A stretch of 64,000 nucleotides of DNA from an uncultured Ruminococcus sp. (GTDB lineage Bacteria; Bacillota; Clostridia; Lachnospirales; Lachnospiraceae), in the NCBI GenBank assembly GCA_946494335.1, contig CAMMBV010000013.1:1-64000 (forward strand). The letters are read 5' to 3'. The notes under the pieces are model-generated. The model was not told the DNA's origin. It made no database searches and saw nothing but the letters and a program-made list of their open reading frames with translations. Below are positions 1 through 8,292 of the stretch, piece by piece. The position numbers and the translations under genes are program-made. Position 1 is the stretch's first letter. Every line of letters begins with the position of its first letter.

Positions 1-7
1 ACTGAAA

Positions 8-400
8 TCAGCGCTTGCTGAACTGCGGAGCACGACGGGCGGCTTTGAGGCCGTATTTTTTACGTTCTTTCATTCTCGGGTCACGTGTCAGATAACCTGC
101 TTTTTTCAGAACCGGTCTGAAATCAGCATCTGCATGAAGCAGAGCTCTTGCAATACCATGACGAATAGCGCCAGCCTGTCCTGTGTATCCGCCTCCGCGA
201 ACATTTACCAGAACATCGAATTTATCCAGTGTCTCTGTTGCTGTCAGCGGCTGACGAACGATAACTTTCAGTGTTTCCAGTCCCAGATAGTCATCGATAT
301 CTCTTTTATTGATTGTAATTTTTCCCGTTCCCGGTACTAAATAAACTCTTGCGATTGATTTTTTTCTTCTGCCTGTTCCGTAATATCTTGCATTAGCCAA
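8..400 (-). CDS. rpsI: 30S ribosomal protein S9
   Basis: Complete 130-residue S9, the small-subunit protein whose basic C-terminal tail reaches the P-site tRNA. The family is recognised from the N-terminal [14 protein letters not shown], the central [20 protein letters not shown] and the terminal tail ending QFSKR. The length is typical. It lies 16 bp downstream of rplM, is translated from an ATG preceded by an AGGAGG-type site, and should be co-transcribed with rplM from the promoter near 960-988. Nothing odd was seen. The last seven bases of the window edge hold only downstream sequence, so a terminator cannot be judged. Confidence 0.98.
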   Translation of the reverse strand: MANARYYGTGRRKKSIARVYLVPGTGKITINKRDIDDYLGLETLKVIVRQPLTATETLDKFDVLVNVRGGGYTGQAGAIRHGIARALLHADADFRPVLKKAGYLTRDPRMKERKKYGLKAARRAPQFSKR

Positions 401-416
401 TGTCTCTTACCTCCTA

Positions 417-845
417 TTAAAATGTTAACTTTTCTGGTTTCTGAGCTTCATGCTTATGCTCCGGTCCTGCATACACGTGAAGTTTGCCCATCATCTGTCT
501 TCCAAGGGGGCCCTTCGGAAGCATACCTTTTACTGCCAGTTCAATTACTCTTTCCGGTTTCTTAGCTAACATTTCACGCAGTGTGGTTTCTTTCATACCA
601 CCTACATACTCGGAATGACGGTAGTAGATCTTCTGATCCAGTTTTTTGCCGGAAACATTGATTTTTTCAGCATTTACTACGATTACATAATCACCTGTAT
701 CGATATGAGGTGTGAATACCGGTTTGTTTTTACCTCTTAAAACCTTTGCCACTTCTGATGCCAGACGGCCAAGTGTACAGCCTTCTGCATCCACAACATA
801 CCATTTTCTTTCAATCTTAGCCGGATTAGCCATATAAGTGTTCAT
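417..845 (-). CDS. rplM: 50S ribosomal protein L13
   Basis: L13 is an early-assembling large-subunit protein. The 142-residue product starts [20 protein letters not shown] and carries the family blocks [17 protein letters not shown] and [13 protein letters not shown]. The ORF track begins 11 codons upstream, but GGAGGT lies seven to eight bases before the ATG at 845 and the homology starts there, so the shorter start is chosen. It is first in the rplM-rpsI operon. A consensus promoter and a hairpin leader lie upstream, which suggests the feedback control by L13 known in Firmicutes. Confidence 0.97.
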   Translation of the reverse strand: MNTYMANPAKIERKWYVVDAEGCTLGRLASEVAKVLRGKNKPVFTPHIDTGDYVIVVNAEKINVSGKKLDQKIYYRHSEYVGGMKETTLREMLAKKPERVIELAVKGMLPKGPLGRQMMGKLHVYAGPEHKHEAQKPEKLTF

Positions 846-900
846 GGATTTACCTCCTGTTAACCAATTTTCATACAATACTGTCTGTGAATTTCTATTT

Positions 901-939
901 GTAAAACACCTCTACCGGGGCATTGGATCGGGTGTTTAC
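901..939 (-). promoter_or_regulatory. Probable L13 leader hairpin
   Basis: On the minus strand, GTAAACACC (939-931) can pair with GGTGTTTTAC (910-901) around a C/G-rich loop, in the 5' untranslated region between the promoter and rplM. Firmicutes commonly carry a short structured L13 leader for autogenous control. The position and stem fit that class, but I cannot score it against the covariance model. Confidence 0.55.
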
Positions 940-959
940 GTACTTTGTCACATTGAATA

Positions 960-988
960 ATTATATTATACGCATCCACGTGTGTCAA
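960..988 (-). promoter_or_regulatory. Sigma-A promoter of rplM-rpsI
   Basis: The minus strand reads TTGACA (988-983), a 17-bp spacer, then TATAAT (965-960): both hexamers match the consensus perfectly at ideal spacing. Transcription should start near 953, giving a leader of about 108 nt before rplM. This separates ribosomal gene expression from the regulator gene immediately upstream. Confidence 0.85.
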
Positions 989-1013
989 CAGATTTTTTCC
1001 TTTTTTTCCTTTT

Positions 1014-2468
1014 TTACAGCGCACTCAACTCTTTTTCAAAAGCCCGGAGCATTTCAAAGCTCATGCTGTAGTACATCCTTTTTCTGGGATCCTGTAAATC
1101 CAGTTCCAACTTCGCTTCCGTTTTCTTCAGGCGATATACCAGTGTGTTCCTGTGAAGATATAACTGCTTTGCGGTTTCTGCGATGGACTGATTGTTCAGC
1201 AGGTAAACGTGCATCGCCTCCAGTCCCTCTCTGTCTTCCCCTTTTTGCCAGCACCGGCGAATGGCCGGATGTATGGCATAGATTTTTCGTTCCAGATCCG
1301 CCTCTCTTAAAATATAAGGTACGGCGCATTCCTCAAACTCAAAAAAACACTGCCGGGATTTGCCATTCTCCAACAGTACATCCATCTGATCCAGCTGATG
1401 ATACAGCTTTTCCAGAGAAAAGATCCCCAAAGCTTCCAGGCCTGCATAGCAGCAGGCGTCATTGTGAATTACAATATCCTTTATTTTTGAAATCAAATGT
1501 CCTGTATCCTGTCGGGATTCATTCATGATAACGATAATCCGGTTGTCAAATATTTCTGCCGCACAGGATGGTGCCGCCTGCAGCAAAGCGCTGCGAAGCA
1601 GACGCAGCAGCATACCATCGGCTTTTCTGTCGCGATAGAAAAGCATCAGCAGTTTATATTCATCATCTGCTTCCCAGCCATAATAACAAAGTTCCATCTC
1701 CAGCGTCTTATGGTCTGTCTCCCGTCCCGTCAAAAGACGGTAAAATACGCTGCTTCCTCCGGTATATCTGCTGTTAAAATTCAGTTTATTGATATAGGGC
1801 GCCAGCCATTCCGCCAGCATTTTAATCAGAAAAACATCGCCGCAGTTGACCGCCCTGGACCGCTCCATGACGACAAAACGGCCGCAGAGAATATTTTCAC
1901 AGTAAATGTTCTGAGAGACATTTACGTATCCAAACGCATCCAGTTTCAAGCGCAGTACTGCATCGGGGTGGCGTATCCGCTGGAGATTACTGTCTGCACT
2001 TCTTGCGCGCAGCTCTTTTACCACCTTGATGGAGCTAAAGCCGTTTTCTTTCAGATACTTCCATTCTCCATCCACATCATCCGGACCGTACTGTCTGCTC
2101 AAAGCCATCACTTTATAATTGGCATCCAGCAGGACCAGGGGATTGCGCAGAAAGGCATGGCAGGAATCCACAATCTTCTGATATTCCATATGCTGCATCC
2201 AGCGCTTTACCTTGTTTTCCCAGGCGTCAAACACATCAAACACATCCTGGATCAGGCCGAAAGCCACCTCAAGAGAAAGACCTGACAAAAGGAAGTACTC
2301 TTCCCCAAATGAACACATGACTTTGCTGTCCTTCTGGCATACATACGCATATCCATCCGCAGAATATAAGCGTACGCCCTTGATCACCGCCGGTTCATAG
2401 TCTTTCAAATAAAGCTCTGGTTCCAATACCTCCAGACAGTTTGCAATCATCCACATATTCAGTCTCAT
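1014..2468 (-). CDS. PucR/CdaR-type helix-turn-helix transcriptional regulator
   Basis: This 484-residue protein has the layout of PucR-family regulators: a long N-terminal sensing region and a C-terminal HTH of the PucR_2/HTH_30 type, visible as NQSIAETAKQLYLHRNTLVY followed by RLKKTEAKLELDLQDPRKR near residues 430-470. Such proteins usually activate neighbouring catabolic operons in response to a small molecule. It is the last minus-strand gene of the island holding two URO-D-like proteins and two transporters, separated from them by a strong hairpin, so it probably controls that cluster. The ligand cannot be inferred. The start is an ATG at 2468 with an AGGGGAG site just upstream. Confidence 0.85.
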   Translation of the reverse strand: MRLNMWMIANCLEVLEPELYLKDYEPAVIKGVRLYSADGYAYVCQKDSKVMCSFGEEYFLLSGLSLEVAFGLIQDVFDVFDAWENKVKRWMQHMEYQKIVDSCHAFLRNPLVLLDANYKVMALSRQYGPDDVDGEWKYLKENGFSSIKVVKELRARSADSNLQRIRHPDAVLRLKLDAFGYVNVSQNIYCENILCGRFVVMERSRAVNCGDVFLIKMLAEWLAPYINKLNFNSRYTGGSSVFYRLLTGRETDHKTLEMELCYYGWEADDEYKLLMLFYRDRKADGMLLRLLRSALLQAAPSCAAEIFDNRIIVIMNESRQDTGHLISKIKDIVIHNDACCYAGLEALGIFSLEKLYHQLDQMDVLLENGKSRQCFFEFEECAVPYILREADLERKIYAIHPAIRRCWQKGEDREGLEAMHVYLLNNQSIAETAKQLYLHRNTLVYRLKKTEAKLELDLQDPRKRMYYSMSFEMLRAFEKELSAL

Positions 2469-2515
2469 ACAGTCTCCCCTTACGCCAGTACAATGAACTA
2501 TATATTACCACATTA

Positions 2516-2550
2516 CCGGTGTTTTGCACAGTTTTTCCGCAAAACACCGG
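2516..2550 (-). terminator. 12-bp stem hairpin after the URO-D operon
   Basis: CCGGTGTTTTGC (2516-2527) and GCAAAACACCGG (2539-2550) form a perfect 12-bp stem with an 11-nt loop, 15 bp past the stop of the upstream URO-D gene. No U-tract follows on the minus strand, so it may be a weak terminator or a 3'-end stabilising stem rather than a strong intrinsic terminator. Confidence 0.55.
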
Positions 2551-2564
2551 CTCTGTTAAATGTT

Positions 2565-3617
2565 TTATCCTGTTCTTCTGGTGGATCCGGTTCTCTGGGA
2601 AAGATCGTAAAGATCTTTCCCGGTAGCCTGATGCCTCGTCCACTTCACCCCATATTTTTCCTTCATCGGACGATTATATTCATCCAGCACATCAAGCCAT
2701 ATCTGGTCCTTTGCCTTGTCCAGAAAGCTTACTCTGGCAATCCACTTTCCTCCGGGAGCCATGACATCCAGTGTATTTCTCAGCGAATCCTCAATCTCCT
2801 GTCTTGTGGCATCCGGCCGGTCCAGACAACCCTGATTGTCAAATCCTCCTGCCAGTGTAAGCTGATCTCCGTAAATATCTTTTAATTTTTTTGGATCATT
2901 TTGAAGCTGTACGGGATTCAAAGCATCGACGCCCAGTTCCGTCAATTCTCCCACAAGATCCCGGATTTTTCCGCAGGAATGGTGTTCATAATACATTCCG
3001 CATTCATGCGCAGCATCTACCACCCGTTTCAGATGCGGCTTTATCAGTCTGCGCCACCTCGGAATATCCATAAACAATGCATCGTTATTTGCATAATCAT
3101 CATGGAACTGAATTTTATCCGCATTGTAATACTTTTTCACGCGGCGGATCACCTCTATCTTATAGTCCGCCATGGCTCCCATAAAATCATAACAGGCGTC
3201 TTCGCTGGTGATGATATCACACAAAGCATTTTCAAAGCCGCAGAACATATGAAGACTTTCAAACATTCCGTTAATCAGTATTACATTGGAAACTTTGTTT
3301 TGCCGGTCCCATTTGGCGGTGTCTCTGGCAGCACATCCTTCCCAGTCGTACTCGTCAAGGTTGGGAAAGGTCACCACCTCTCTCCAGTTTTCTATATCTG
3401 CAATTCTGGGTTCATTCTCCACCGGCATCGGTCCCGGCTGATCAGGACGAAGCAGATATTTGACGCCGAACCAGTCCGTAGTGATACCGTATCCCCGGGC
3501 CCCTTCTTCCAGTACCGTGGGAATACAGCTGTCCTGTCCCGTATCCGCCGCAGGCACCCAGGGCGTGTCTTTATGTTCCAGCGCCAGCAGCGTACAGTCG
3601 CGTTCCGTCAGTTTCAT
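2565..3617 (-). CDS. Uroporphyrinogen decarboxylase-fold protein, corrinoid methyltransferase-like (paralogue A)
   Basis: The product is 350 residues with the URO-D/MtaA-CmuA fold. It is unlikely to be haem-pathway HemE: it lacks the HemE N-terminal arginine motif and sits in a catabolic operon. The block YYEHHSCGKI matches the His-x-Cys part of the zinc site that MtaA/MtbA-type enzymes use to activate thiols for methyl transfer from a corrinoid protein, and GGFDNQGCLDRP supplies a possible further Cys. It is a clear paralogue of the gene at 6339. The start is taken at MKLTERD (3617), with GGAGAGG upstream, rather than the ORF-track start seven codons earlier. No corrinoid protein gene is in the window, so methyl transfer is an inference. 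Confidence 0.75.
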   Translation of the reverse strand: MKLTERDCTLLALEHKDTPWVPAADTGQDSCIPTVLEEGARGYGITTDWFGVKYLLRPDQPGPMPVENEPRIADIENWREVVTFPNLDEYDWEGCAARDTAKWDRQNKVSNVILINGMFESLHMFCGFENALCDIITSEDACYDFMGAMADYKIEVIRRVKKYYNADKIQFHDDYANNDALFMDIPRWRRLIKPHLKRVVDAAHECGMYYEHHSCGKIRDLVGELTELGVDALNPVQLQNDPKKLKDIYGDQLTLAGGFDNQGCLDRPDATRQEIEDSLRNTLDVMAPGGKWIARVSFLDKAKDQIWLDVLDEYNRPMKEKYGVKWTRHQATGKDLYDLSQRTGSTRRTG

Positions 3618-3634
3618 CGTGTCCTCTCCCCCTT

Positions 3635-4987
3635 TCACGCTCTCTCATTAATTTCTTTCGTCATTTCATCCACACGTTTCTCCGTCAGATTATAGAAAAA
3701 CAGATTAATCAGCCCCGAGATGACCACGCTGCCTCCGGCTACCAGACACATGATCACAGCAATTCCCTGTGCTACCTCTGCCGTTGCCTCCACACCGGCC
3801 TGATAACCAATGATGCTAAGTCCCACCGGAAGAATCACACTTTTTATCATAGAGCCAAATTTAATTGGTATATTGGTCATACTCATGATAAATCCCCTGG
3901 CATTGGTATTGCTCTTCCACATGGAATAAATAACCGTATCCGCCGTCATGGCCGTCACCGTAGCCCGTATGCAGTTGTTGAAAAAAGATCCGATGGACAT
4001 AACTACGATGAAAAGAACAGTCGCGCCTTCTCCTCCGAAGAAATACATAATAACTGCTGTTCCTCCATACATAAGGCAGGACAAAACATAGGTCGTCTTC
4101 TTTCCCAGGGCCCGAATCAAGAATTCTACCACCAGCGCCGCCACTACTCCCATACAGGTCTGTGCGGTAAGATAAATTGACATGGAGGCAGAGTCCTTTA
4201 AAACTGCCGCAAAATAATACGCGGCTGTGGAAGAAATCAAAAAGTACGCCGTATAACGAAGCAGATCGCCAAAAGATAAAATCAGCAGCGGCGGATTTTC
4301 CACAAAGATCTTAAACATACGGCCAATAGATAATTTTTCTTTCTTCTCTTCTGTTTTTGCCACCGGCACGTTTTTGGTGATGTAGTACAGTGCGATATGG
4401 CAGATTCCATTTACGACCGTAAAAATAATTGCTGCCGCAGTATATCCCAACGCGGTAACATGAAATACATTTCCAAAAAAGGTAATAGTCGCCACACCAA
4501 CAAAAGAAAACAACAACTGTCCTGCAACGCTTCCTATATTTCTGGTAACCGAAAGTGTGGTTCTCTCCTGCTGTGAATCAGAAATCTGGGAAAGCTGGGC
4601 GGTAACCGCCGCAGACTGTATATCCTGAAACAGCGTCTTGATGCAGAAAGCAACAACCACAATGGCCATAGCTGCCGCAGAATTTCCGAAATCTGTAAAC
4701 ATCAGTGCGAAGAACAGAATAATAATCGGAGACCCTATCACATACCAGGCCCGGTATTTTCCCATTTTCTTAAAATCGCATTTTTCCAGCACGATTCCCG
4801 TGACAAATACCCAAATCAGATCCACCGCCGCCGTACTGGTCAGTATAAAAGTAACCGTATTCAAAGGAAACTGGCAGATATCGGTCAAAAAATAAGACAT
4901 ATAATACAGTTCCAGATAGATAAACAGGTTCTGTCCCAGCGTCGGCAGAACAAACGACCATTTTACTAAAGCTGATAATTTTTTCAT
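3635..4987 (-). CDS. GPH-family (MelB-like) sodium/proton symporter
   Basis: A 450-residue polytopic membrane protein of the major facilitator superfamily. The N-terminal block around LGQNLFIYLELYYMSYFLTD, the later DLIWVFVTGIVLEKC and the cytoplasmic KMGKYRAWYVIGSP correspond to the glycoside-pentoside-hexuronide cation symporter family, where a conserved acidic residue in helix II binds the cation. About 12 hydrophobic segments are visible. It lies 18 bp upstream of URO-D paralogue A and 22 bp after the next permease, so it is part of the same transcription unit and probably imports that pathway's substrate, which I cannot name. Confidence 0.82.
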   Translation of the reverse strand: MKKLSALVKWSFVLPTLGQNLFIYLELYYMSYFLTDICQFPLNTVTFILTSTAAVDLIWVFVTGIVLEKCDFKKMGKYRAWYVIGSPIIILFFALMFTDFGNSAAAMAIVVVAFCIKTLFQDIQSAAVTAQLSQISDSQQERTTLSVTRNIGSVAGQLLFSFVGVATITFFGNVFHVTALGYTAAAIIFTVVNGICHIALYYITKNVPVAKTEEKKEKLSIGRMFKIFVENPPLLILSFGDLLRYTAYFLISSTAAYYFAAVLKDSASMSIYLTAQTCMGVVAALVVEFLIRALGKKTTYVLSCLMYGGTAVIMYFFGGEGATVLFIVVMSIGSFFNNCIRATVTAMTADTVIYSMWKSNTNARGFIMSMTNIPIKFGSMIKSVILPVGLSIIGYQAGVEATAEVAQGIAVIMCLVAGGSVVISGLINLFFYNLTEKRVDEMTKEINERA

Positions 4988-5008
4988 GTGTATATTCCTC
5001 CCATTATT

Positions 5009-6316
5009 TTATCCCCATAAACCGTAGCCGCCCAGCAGTCCGTAAACCACGCTCACCGCCAGCAAAACCACCGACCACAGTATCATCCGGTAAAAAAGAT
5101 AGTTTTTCGTCTCTGTGTCCGCGGAAGCCAGCATCAGCGCTCCATTCTGAGAAAAGGGACACATTCCCGTATAGCACGCCGTCAGTATCAGCGCCGTCAC
5201 ACAGGCAAGGGCGCTTACCTCGCTTCCGTTGGTTATCATGCCATAAATCATGGGCAGCATCAGAGGGTAAACCACTGACATAGCGCTGCAGAAAAAGCTT
5301 AAAAGTCCGCCGAACAAAGCGAATGCCGCCGGAATCATCCAGGTTGGGAAATTCAGATTAATCCAGCTGCCGATCACATCTGAAAGCCCGTGCTGGACTG
5401 CCACCTGAATCAGCATGGAAACTCCGCAGATAAGAATGACGGCATTCCACGGTATTTTTTTCTCTATTATTTCTTTTTCATCCCCCAGCTTCAGCAGCAT
5501 ACAGACAATAGCGCCCACGATGGACCAGAACTGTATGTTGCAGTGATCCTTTAAGAACGCTGTGGCATCACAGGGCGCCAGAAAATAGAGAATCAGCGGA
5601 AGCATATTGGCCAGCATAACGGCCAGGAGTACAACCAGCGTTTTTTTCTGAATGGCCGTGAACGGTTTCGGCTTTTCCATTTCTACTCGTTTCGCTTTAT
5701 ATCCTTTCAGCAGAAAATAGCAGATCAGATACGCGATGATGCATGGCAGAATAGAAGCATATCCGAATTGCACTGCCAGTTTTGAAGCCTCCTGTGCCTC
5801 CCAGCCGGCAGCCATCAGCAAACCTGCGTTTGTGGGGCCTCCTGCCACCCACTGCAGCCCTCCTGTGGCCAAAGCTCCCACATTCGTTGCGATCACCACC
5901 AAAAGCGGGTTGAACTCCCCTCTTTTTGCAATCACAAAGCCAATGGGGGCGACAAAAACGATTCCCCAGACACCGATCCCAAGACCGGAGATAACGAAGC
6001 TGGTCAGGAACACAGAAATCGGCGAGAACCACGGAACGCCTCTGGTGGCATACACAATCCGATCGGCAACGCCCGCCAACGTCCCGTTTAAAGACGCATA
6101 TCCGAAAAACCAGCTGGTGACGATCAAAATAAACATAATGCTGGTAGGCCAGTAGCTGATAATCTCATACGTTCCAGCCCCACCTATCCAGGAGCCGATC
6201 AAAAAGGCAAAAGCCATGCCGATCAGACCTATGTTGCAGTTTTTGACGGCAATTCCCCAGACTACGGTTGCCGCCAGGGCCGCCAGCACAAGCACCATAA
6301 TGATATTATCCGTCAA
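5009..6316 (-). CDS. Ion-transporter-superfamily permease (SLC13/ArsB/DcuC-like)
   Basis: A 435-residue integral membrane protein with 11-12 predicted helices. Re-entrant-like segments are suggested by the two similar halves, with GGLQWVAGGPTNAGLL in the first and CYTGMCPFSQNGALML in the second, as in the ion transporter superfamily that includes SLC13, ArsB and C4-dicarboxylate carriers. It probably moves an organic anion. It lies between the GPH symporter and URO-D paralogue B with gaps of about 20 bp, so it belongs to the same operon. Family placement is by pattern recognition and the exact subfamily is uncertain. Confidence 0.65.
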   Translation of the reverse strand: MTDNIIMVLVLAALAATVVWGIAVKNCNIGLIGMAFAFLIGSWIGGAGTYEIISYWPTSIMFILIVTSWFFGYASLNGTLAGVADRIVYATRGVPWFSPISVFLTSFVISGLGIGVWGIVFVAPIGFVIAKRGEFNPLLVVIATNVGALATGGLQWVAGGPTNAGLLMAAGWEAQEASKLAVQFGYASILPCIIAYLICYFLLKGYKAKRVEMEKPKPFTAIQKKTLVVLLAVMLANMLPLILYFLAPCDATAFLKDHCNIQFWSIVGAIVCMLLKLGDEKEIIEKKIPWNAVILICGVSMLIQVAVQHGLSDVIGSWINLNFPTWMIPAAFALFGGLLSFFCSAMSVVYPLMLPMIYGMITNGSEVSALACVTALILTACYTGMCPFSQNGALMLASADTETKNYLFYRMILWSVVLLAVSVVYGLLGGYGLWG

Positions 6317-6338
6317 AACAATCCCCCCATCTTACCGT

Positions 6339-7373
6339 TTATTTTTCATGACCGGCTGTATATACGCCCGTCCCGACCTGTACAGGCTTGGGCGGTGCAG
6401 TATATCCAACTTTTTCCCACAGCGGTCCGTTATATTCATAAAGTACATCCGCCAGGGCAAGTCCAATGGTCTGATCCAGCATTACGGGATGTGCAATCCA
6501 GCTTCCTCCCGGAGCCATCAGCTCAATTCTTTTTCGTATTTCTTCCACCCGTTCCTCATAAGTCACTCCGGGCCGGTCCAAAACTCCCTGATTGTCAAAT
6601 CCACCTACAAAGCACAGATCTTTCCGGTATTTCTTCTTCAATTCATATGGTTCATTGCTGATCTGCAGCGGATTCAGCGCATCAAATTTCAAATCTATAA
6701 AATCTTCAATTAAAGGCGCAATATATCCGCAGGAATGATGCTCATACAGCATTCCCTCGCCATGGACAGTATCCACAATCCGTTTCAGCCGCGGTTTGAA
6801 AATTTCTCTCCATGTTTCAATATTCATAAACATATTCCGGGCTTCACCGTAATCATCGTGGAAAGTGATCTTATCCGGCCGGTAGTATTTTTTTATCAGC
6901 TGAATCTGACGAATCCTCAAATCTGTCAATGCATCCAGAAAATCTTCCACCGCTTCTTCTTCCGTCAGCAGATAACAGAGAGCGTCCTCAAATCCCGTCA
7001 GCGTATGAAGCTGTTCAAATAATCCATTGATAACGATTACTGTACTGATCTTGTTTTCTCTGTCCCAGCCCGCCGTATCTCTGGCAGCTCCGCCTTCCCA
7101 GTCCCATGTTTCAGGTTCCGGCATTTTCAGAACGTCACGCCATTTCGTCAGATCTTCCAACCGTTTGGTTCCCTGCGTAACCATCTGACCTTCCATCCCA
7201 GGCAAAAAATCCCAGGATACACCAAAACAGTCTGTCTGTCCGCAGCCATATCCGTGAGCACCTTCCTGTGATGCAGTGTACACACAGGTATTCTGATCCA
7301 GATACTGCGACGGCACCCAATACGGTTCTTCATGATGGTACGCCATCAGAATATTTTCTCTTGCTGTAATCAT
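6339..7373 (-). CDS. Uroporphyrinogen decarboxylase-fold protein, corrinoid methyltransferase-like (paralogue B)
   Basis: A 344-residue paralogue of the protein at 2565. It shares WDWEGxAARDTAxWDRxNK, the ITFHDDYG-type segment, the LYEHHSCGYI metal site and GGFDNQGVLDRP, where the Cys of paralogue A is Val. This difference suggests the two copies are specialised, for example for different methyl donors or acceptors. It is the first gene of the operon. The start is MITARENIL at 7373, with GAGGAGG seven bases upstream; the ORF track begins 25 codons too early, inside the promoter. The function as a methyltransferase is inferred from the family, with no corrinoid partner in view. Confidence 0.75.
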   Translation of the reverse strand: MITARENILMAYHHEEPYWVPSQYLDQNTCVYTASQEGAHGYGCGQTDCFGVSWDFLPGMEGQMVTQGTKRLEDLTKWRDVLKMPEPETWDWEGGAARDTAGWDRENKISTVIVINGLFEQLHTLTGFEDALCYLLTEEEAVEDFLDALTDLRIRQIQLIKKYYRPDKITFHDDYGEARNMFMNIETWREIFKPRLKRIVDTVHGEGMLYEHHSCGYIAPLIEDFIDLKFDALNPLQISNEPYELKKKYRKDLCFVGGFDNQGVLDRPGVTYEERVEEIRKRIELMAPGGSWIAHPVMLDQTIGLALADVLYEYNGPLWEKVGYTAPPKPVQVGTGVYTAGHEK

Positions 7374-7410
7374 ATCTTGCCTCCTCATCTTGCAGTAATG
7401 ATCTATGTTT

Positions 7411-7441
7411 ATTATAAAAGGCAGGCCGTATATCCGATATA
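7411..7441 (-). promoter_or_regulatory. Promoter of the URO-D/transporter operon with a palindromic site
   Basis: The minus strand has TATAAT (7416-7411) about 40 bp before the URO-D paralogue B start. There is no good -35 hexamer; instead the -35 region is occupied by the perfect 13-bp palindrome TATATCCGATATA (7429-7441). A dyad replacing the -35 box is typical of an activator-dependent promoter. The PucR-type protein of the cluster is the obvious candidate to bind it. Confidence 0.5.
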
Positions 7442-7507
7442 TGTTCACTGACCGAAAAATTTCTTCCTTTTTTCGTTTTTTTCGTCATGGATAACGAAAA
7501 ATTTTTC

Positions 7508-7545
7508 AAAAAAAGAGGACTATTTCCAAAAGCTGAAAATAGTCC
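7508..7545 (-). terminator. Intrinsic terminator after truA
   Basis: GGACTATTT and AAATAGTCC arms (7517-7545) form a stem, followed on the minus strand by CTCTTTTTTTG. It closes the ecfA1-ecfA2-ecfT-truA operon ten bases after the truA stop codon. Confidence 0.8.
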
Positions 7546-7554
7546 CCAAAATAG

Positions 7555-8292
7555 TTACAAAAACCGTATTTCTTTCAGTGTAAGCCCGCAGGCAGGCGCC
7601 GTGGGACCGGCAGCCTGCCTGTCACAGGCCTTTAAAATCTCCTCCATCTTTTCCGGCGGATATTGCTCATTTCCAATTTCAATCAACGTGCCCGCGATGA
7701 TTCGCACCATATTGTATAAAAAACCGTGCCCGCGCACCTGAATCGTCACCACATCATCTTTTTTGTCGATCTGAATTCCTGTGATTTCCCGCACAGTGGA
7801 TTTTACCTGAGCATTGGCGCCGCAGAAGCTGGCAAAATCATGTCTCCCTACAAGATACGCCGCTGCTTTTCTCATTTTCTCCACGTCCAGGCTGTAATGA
7901 TAAAAATAAGAGTAGAGTCTCCGGGTGGGCAGCGGAAAGCGTCTGTTTAAAATGCAGTATTCATAGGTTTTTTCGCTTTCGCAGTAGCGGGGATGAAAAT
8001 CCGCGGCAACTTCACCAGAATACTGGATTTTAATATCCTCCGGGAGCCGCTGATTCAGCGCATAGGATATCTTTTCCGCCGGCATTCTGGCACAGGTATC
8101 AAAAACCGCCACATTTCCCAGTGCATGAACGCCTGCATCCGTCCGACTGGCCCCCATGGTCTCGACAGGCTCGTTTAACAGATCGGACAGAGCCCGATTC
8201 AATTCAGCCTGGATCGTATTTCCGTTGGCCTGGATCTGCCATCCGCAGTAATTTGTCCCATCATAGGCCACCGCCAGCATTACCCTTTTCAC
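7555..8292 (-). CDS. truA: tRNA pseudouridine(38-40) synthase TruA
   Basis: TruA makes pseudouridine at positions 38-40 of the tRNA anticodon arm. The 245-residue product contains the catalytic block GASRTDAGVHALGNVA with its Asp nucleophile (SRTDAGVHA) and later FLYNMVRIIAGTL. The chosen start is the GTG at 8292: it gives the family's usual N-terminus, follows GGGAGGT by seven bases, and overlaps the ecfT stop as GTGA, indicating translational coupling. The ORF-track start lies 46 codons upstream inside ecfT. It is last in the ECF operon; in many Firmicutes rplM would follow directly. Confidence 0.96.
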   Translation of the reverse strand: MKRVMLAVAYDGTNYCGWQIQANGNTIQAELNRALSDLLNEPVETMGASRTDAGVHALGNVAVFDTCARMPAEKISYALNQRLPEDIKIQYSGEVAADFHPRYCESEKTYEYCILNRRFPLPTRRLYSYFYHYSLDVEKMRKAAAYLVGRHDFASFCGANAQVKSTVREITGIQIDKKDDVVTIQVRGHGFLYNMVRIIAGTLIEIGNEQYPPEKMEEILKACDRQAAGPTAPACGLTLKEIRFL

